In this document: one piece after another, positions 15,124 through 17,084 of the stretch
Layout of the letters: the number at the start of each line of letters is the position of its first letter
How positions within the stretch are numbered: position 1 is the first letter of the stretch
Source of the DNA: Planctomycetaceae bacterium
Lineage (GTDB): Bacteria; Planctomycetota; Planctomycetia; Pirellulales; Pirellulaceae
DNA length: 17,084 nucleotides
Assembly (NCBI GenBank): GCA_024642765.1
Contig: JAHEAM010000013.1
Coordinates: forward strand, 1 to 17,084
Reading direction: 5' to 3'
Position numbers and translations under genes: made by a program
Notes under the pieces: model-generated
Told to the model about the DNA's origin: nothing
Seen by the model: the letters and a program-made list of their open reading frames with translations, nothing else
Database searches by the model: none

Positions 15124-16617
15124 CTACGGCCGGTCATTAAAGAAATACTGCCAGAGCCATCCGGAAGCGAACGTCGATGTCGCTCCGACTAGCGCAAGCC
15201 AATCAAAAGCAACGCTAATGCCAAAGATCGGCAGCACAAATTTCACGATCAACGCAATCCCTAGTCCAAACAAACCGCCCGCAATTGCAGCTTTCTCACC
15301 GATTCGTTTCACGAAAACGACGAGCGCAAACAGCCCCAACAACAGGCCAAACACAAAGCCCGCTATCGCCAGCGCGATTTCAATAGCCGACGAATGCCAA
15401 GTCCCCGCCCAGATTCCAATCGTAATTTGAATCGCACCGAATGCTGCAATGACCGCCCGTGTCTTGGTCAAGGAAACGTCGTGGTTTTGAATGGGTTTCG
15501 CAGACACTAACCGAAATCGTATGGCGAAGGGCAGCCATAAATCATGAATCAATGAAGACGAGGATGCCGTCAACGAGCTGGATAACGTCGACATCGTTGC
15601 CGCTAGGATTGCAGCGAGAATCAGCCCGATCAGTCCTGTACCCATCGGAAAATGATTGAGGACAAAATGAACGAATACCTTGTCGGGCTTATCGAATGTC
15701 ACACCGCCATTTTGATAAAAGCAAGCCAGCGAAATTCCGACAAACAAAAAAAGTGCGAACTGCACAAAAACGGCAAACCCGCTAACTATCAATGCGCGCG
15801 ACGCATCACGAGTATTGCCTGCACTTAAGTACCGTTGCACCATCATGTGATCGGTTCCATGCGTGCCAAGTGACAAGAACGCGCCGCCAATGACACCCGC
15901 CCAAATAGTCCAGGGATTGCTAATTGAAAAACCAAACTCAAAGATATTAAGTCGACCTGTCTGTCTACCGAATTCAACAAGCTCTTGCCACCCGTTCGGA
16001 AGTGCATTCGCAACGACAAATAATGTCGCCACACCTCCGGCAATATAAATCAACAATTGAACGCAGTCGTTCCAAACCACTGAACGCATTCCACCCAAGA
16101 GCGTGTATGCGATCGTCACAAGTCCGATAGCCAATGCACTGTAGACATAGCTCCAACCCAGTAGTTCTTGAATCACCATCGCAGCAAGCGACAGACGCAA
16201 ACCATCGCCAATATTTCGCGCGACTAAAAACATACCTGCGGCGTAACGTCGGACACGCTTGCCCAGTTTCGCTTCGAGGACTTCATAGGCGCTCATCAAT
16301 TGTCCGTCAAAAAAACGCGGCATCAAAACCCAAGAAACGATCAATTTACCCAAGCACAATCCCAATGCCAGTTGCAAATATTTCATTCCCGTCGCACCGA
16401 AACCCAATCCCGTTACGCTCAAAACAGTGATCGCGCTGGTTTCAGTCGCGACGATGGAGCCCATGATGGCCCACCATGGCATATTCCGGTCGCCAAGTAG
16501 AAAAGCGTCTCCTGACCGATTCTTGCGGCTAGTCCAAAGGCCAATGCAAGCAGCAATTCCAATAACTGCGCCTAAGGCGCACCAGTCGAGTACGCCAAGT
16601 TTTTCTGTCAAGAGCAT
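15124..16617 (-). CDS. Sodium:solute symporter (SSS family) permease
   Basis: From ATG 16617 the protein has 497 residues, normal for SSS (PF00474) permeases. The 14 codons upstream begin at TTG and give a charged, non-hydrophobic extension, so I prefer the ATG. About thirteen hydrophobic segments are visible, the first directly after MLLTEKLGVLDW. Family marks are SRKNRSGDAFLLGDRNMPWW after the first segment, ATETSAITVLSVTGLGF, YTLLGGMRSVVWNDCVQ (the SSS sugar/Na+ region) and SLGTHGTDHMMVQRYLS. These permeases use the sodium gradient to import sugars, sialic acid, amino acids or vitamins; the substrate cannot be read directly. Divergent murQ, 127 bases away, makes an amino sugar such as MurNAc or a wall fragment a reasonable guess. 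The propeller gene follows 157 bases downstream on the same strand, perhaps under its own promoter. Confidence 0.93.
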   Translation of the reverse strand: MLLTEKLGVLDWCALGAVIGIAACIGLWTSRKNRSGDAFLLGDRNMPWWAIMGSIVATETSAITVLSVTGLGFGATGMKYLQLALGLCLGKLIVSWVLMPRFFDGQLMSAYEVLEAKLGKRVRRYAAGMFLVARNIGDGLRLSLAAMVIQELLGWSYVYSALAIGLVTIAYTLLGGMRSVVWNDCVQLLIYIAGGVATLFVVANALPNGWQELVEFGRQTGRLNIFEFGFSISNPWTIWAGVIGGAFLSLGTHGTDHMMVQRYLSAGNTRDASRALIVSGFAVFVQFALFLFVGISLACFYQNGGVTFDKPDKVFVHFVLNHFPMGTGLIGLILAAILAATMSTLSSSLTASSSSLIHDLWLPFAIRFRLVSAKPIQNHDVSLTKTRAVIAAFGAIQITIGIWAGTWHSSAIEIALAIAGFVFGLLLGLFALVVFVKRIGEKAAIAGGLFGLGIALIVKFVLPIFGISVAFDWLALVGATSTFASGWLWQYFFNDRP

Positions 16618-16744
16618 GTAAAATCTCGTTTCCAGTCGAAAGGCCAATGTCAATCTCAATGCCGTCTTCTAAAATCAAAGCCGGAGTTTCGAAAGTAGAT
16701 ACAGTTTATCAGGCCCAATCCAAATTCGTACGGCGCACTTTTTT
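16618..16744. promoter_or_regulatory. Divergent promoter region between the symporter and murQ
   Basis: These 127 bases separate two outward-facing genes, so they must carry both promoters and allow shared control. I see no clear operator, and neither gene has a strong Shine-Dalgarno sequence (murQ is preceded by a T-run). Confidence 0.5.
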
Positions 16745-17084
16745 ATGCAGTACCTGACAACCGAACAATCAAACCTTGCGTCGGAGCATCTTGATGAATT
16801 ATCCTCAATCGAAATTGTGCGGCTAATGTCGACCGAAGATGCAACGCTTGCCGCAGCGGTGGCGTGTCAATCAAAACAGATCGCCGAAGCTATCGAAACC
16901 ATTGCAAGGAGTTTTCGCGCTGGCGGCAGGTTGATCTATGTCGGTGCCGGCACGTCTGGCCGATTAGGTGTACTCGATGCGAGTGAATGCCCCCCAACGT
17001 TTCGGTCAAAACCCGAAATGGTGCAGGGCCTGATTGCTGGCGGGCACAAGGCCTTGACATCGGCAATCGAAGGAGCCGAAGACG
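16745..17084 (+). CDS. murQ: N-acetylmuramic acid 6-phosphate etherase MurQ, N-terminal part
   Basis: The first 113 residues are present and the 3' end lies beyond the window. MurQ cleaves the lactyl ether of MurNAc-6-phosphate to give GlcNAc-6-phosphate and D-lactate, a cytoplasmic step in reuse of peptidoglycan sugars. The sequence follows the E. coli enzyme closely: TTEQSNLASEHLDELS at the start, GGRLIYVGAGTSGRLGVLDA (the SIS-domain phosphosugar loop, 60-79), SECPPTF and GLIAGG. Glu81 (SECPPT) and Glu112 (EGAED) correspond to the two glutamates implicated in E. coli catalysis (Glu83, Glu114), so the visible part looks active. ATG 16745 gives an N-terminus of the expected length. The symporter is divergent. 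No kinase (murK/anmK) is visible, though one could lie just outside. Whether it serves self-recycling or scavenging of foreign wall material is not determined. Confidence 0.95.
   Translation, partial: MQYLTTEQSNLASEHLDELSSIEIVRLMSTEDATLAAAVACQSKQIAEAIETIARSFRAGGRLIYVGAGTSGRLGVLDASECPPTFRSKPEMVQGLIAGGHKALTSAIEGAED

Noticed and set aside
16618..16659. Earlier TTG start for the symporter
   Set aside because: It adds 14 non-hydrophobic residues before a natural SSS N-terminus. ATG 16617 gives the usual length.
1..17084. CRISPR array, tRNA, rRNA, insertion sequence or prophage
   Set aside because: I found no regularly spaced repeats, cloverleaf-like segments, transposase motifs with terminal repeats, or phage structural genes on either strand.

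Overview
The window reads as chromosomal DNA of a planctomycete, most likely a Pirellulaceae (Rhodopirellula-like) bacterium. The main evidence is a cytochrome/DUF1549/DUF1553 protein (PSCyt1-PSCyt2-PSD1 architecture) followed by a Tat-exported DUF1501 protein. This pair is expanded in Planctomycetota. Supporting evidence is a formaldehyde-activating-enzyme homologue, a planctomycete-type ECF sigma remnant, large secreted BNR/VPS10-type proteins and moderate GC content. These assignments come from reading motifs; no database search was run.

Layout. At 1-191 lies the C-terminal Fis-type DNA-binding end of an NtrC-like regulator. The next ~600 bases are mostly non-coding but may hold a 55-residue minus-strand gene (305-472). 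On the minus strand come a secreted S41 peptidase with C-terminal TPR repeats (1517-3262) and a TetR/AcrR regulator (804-1424). Strong inverted repeats lie between them and upstream of the peptidase. A small cupin (3531-3863) is divergent from a decayed ECF sigma factor (3935-4420) that lacks region 4. The sigma remnant runs into the 3' end of the next minus-strand unit: PSCyt1/DUF1549/DUF1553 (9208-5999), then DUF1501 (5885-4431). A divergent, probably non-canonical Fae homologue (9491-10036) is transcribed away from that unit.

The right-hand part is a minus-strand series: a sodium:solute symporter (16617-15124), a 1048-residue secreted BNR/Asp-box beta-propeller protein (14966-11820) and, 45 bases later, a secreted class-C beta-lactamase-fold serine hydrolase (11774-10089). 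Divergent from the symporter is murQ (16745 to the window edge), the N-acetylmuramic acid 6-phosphate etherase.

How the genes may work together. The peptidase and TetR gene may form one regulated unit. The cytochrome/DUF1501 pair is probably an exported two-gene module of unknown chemistry. The murQ-symporter-propeller-hydrolase neighbourhood suggests wall-sugar or glycan scavenging, but this rests on gene order only. No CRISPR array, tRNA, rRNA, intact insertion sequence or phage gene was recognised. The least ordinary items are the Fae homologue without the expected catalytic histidine, the truncated sigma factor, the murQ-centred cluster and the inverted repeats around the peptidase and TetR genes.
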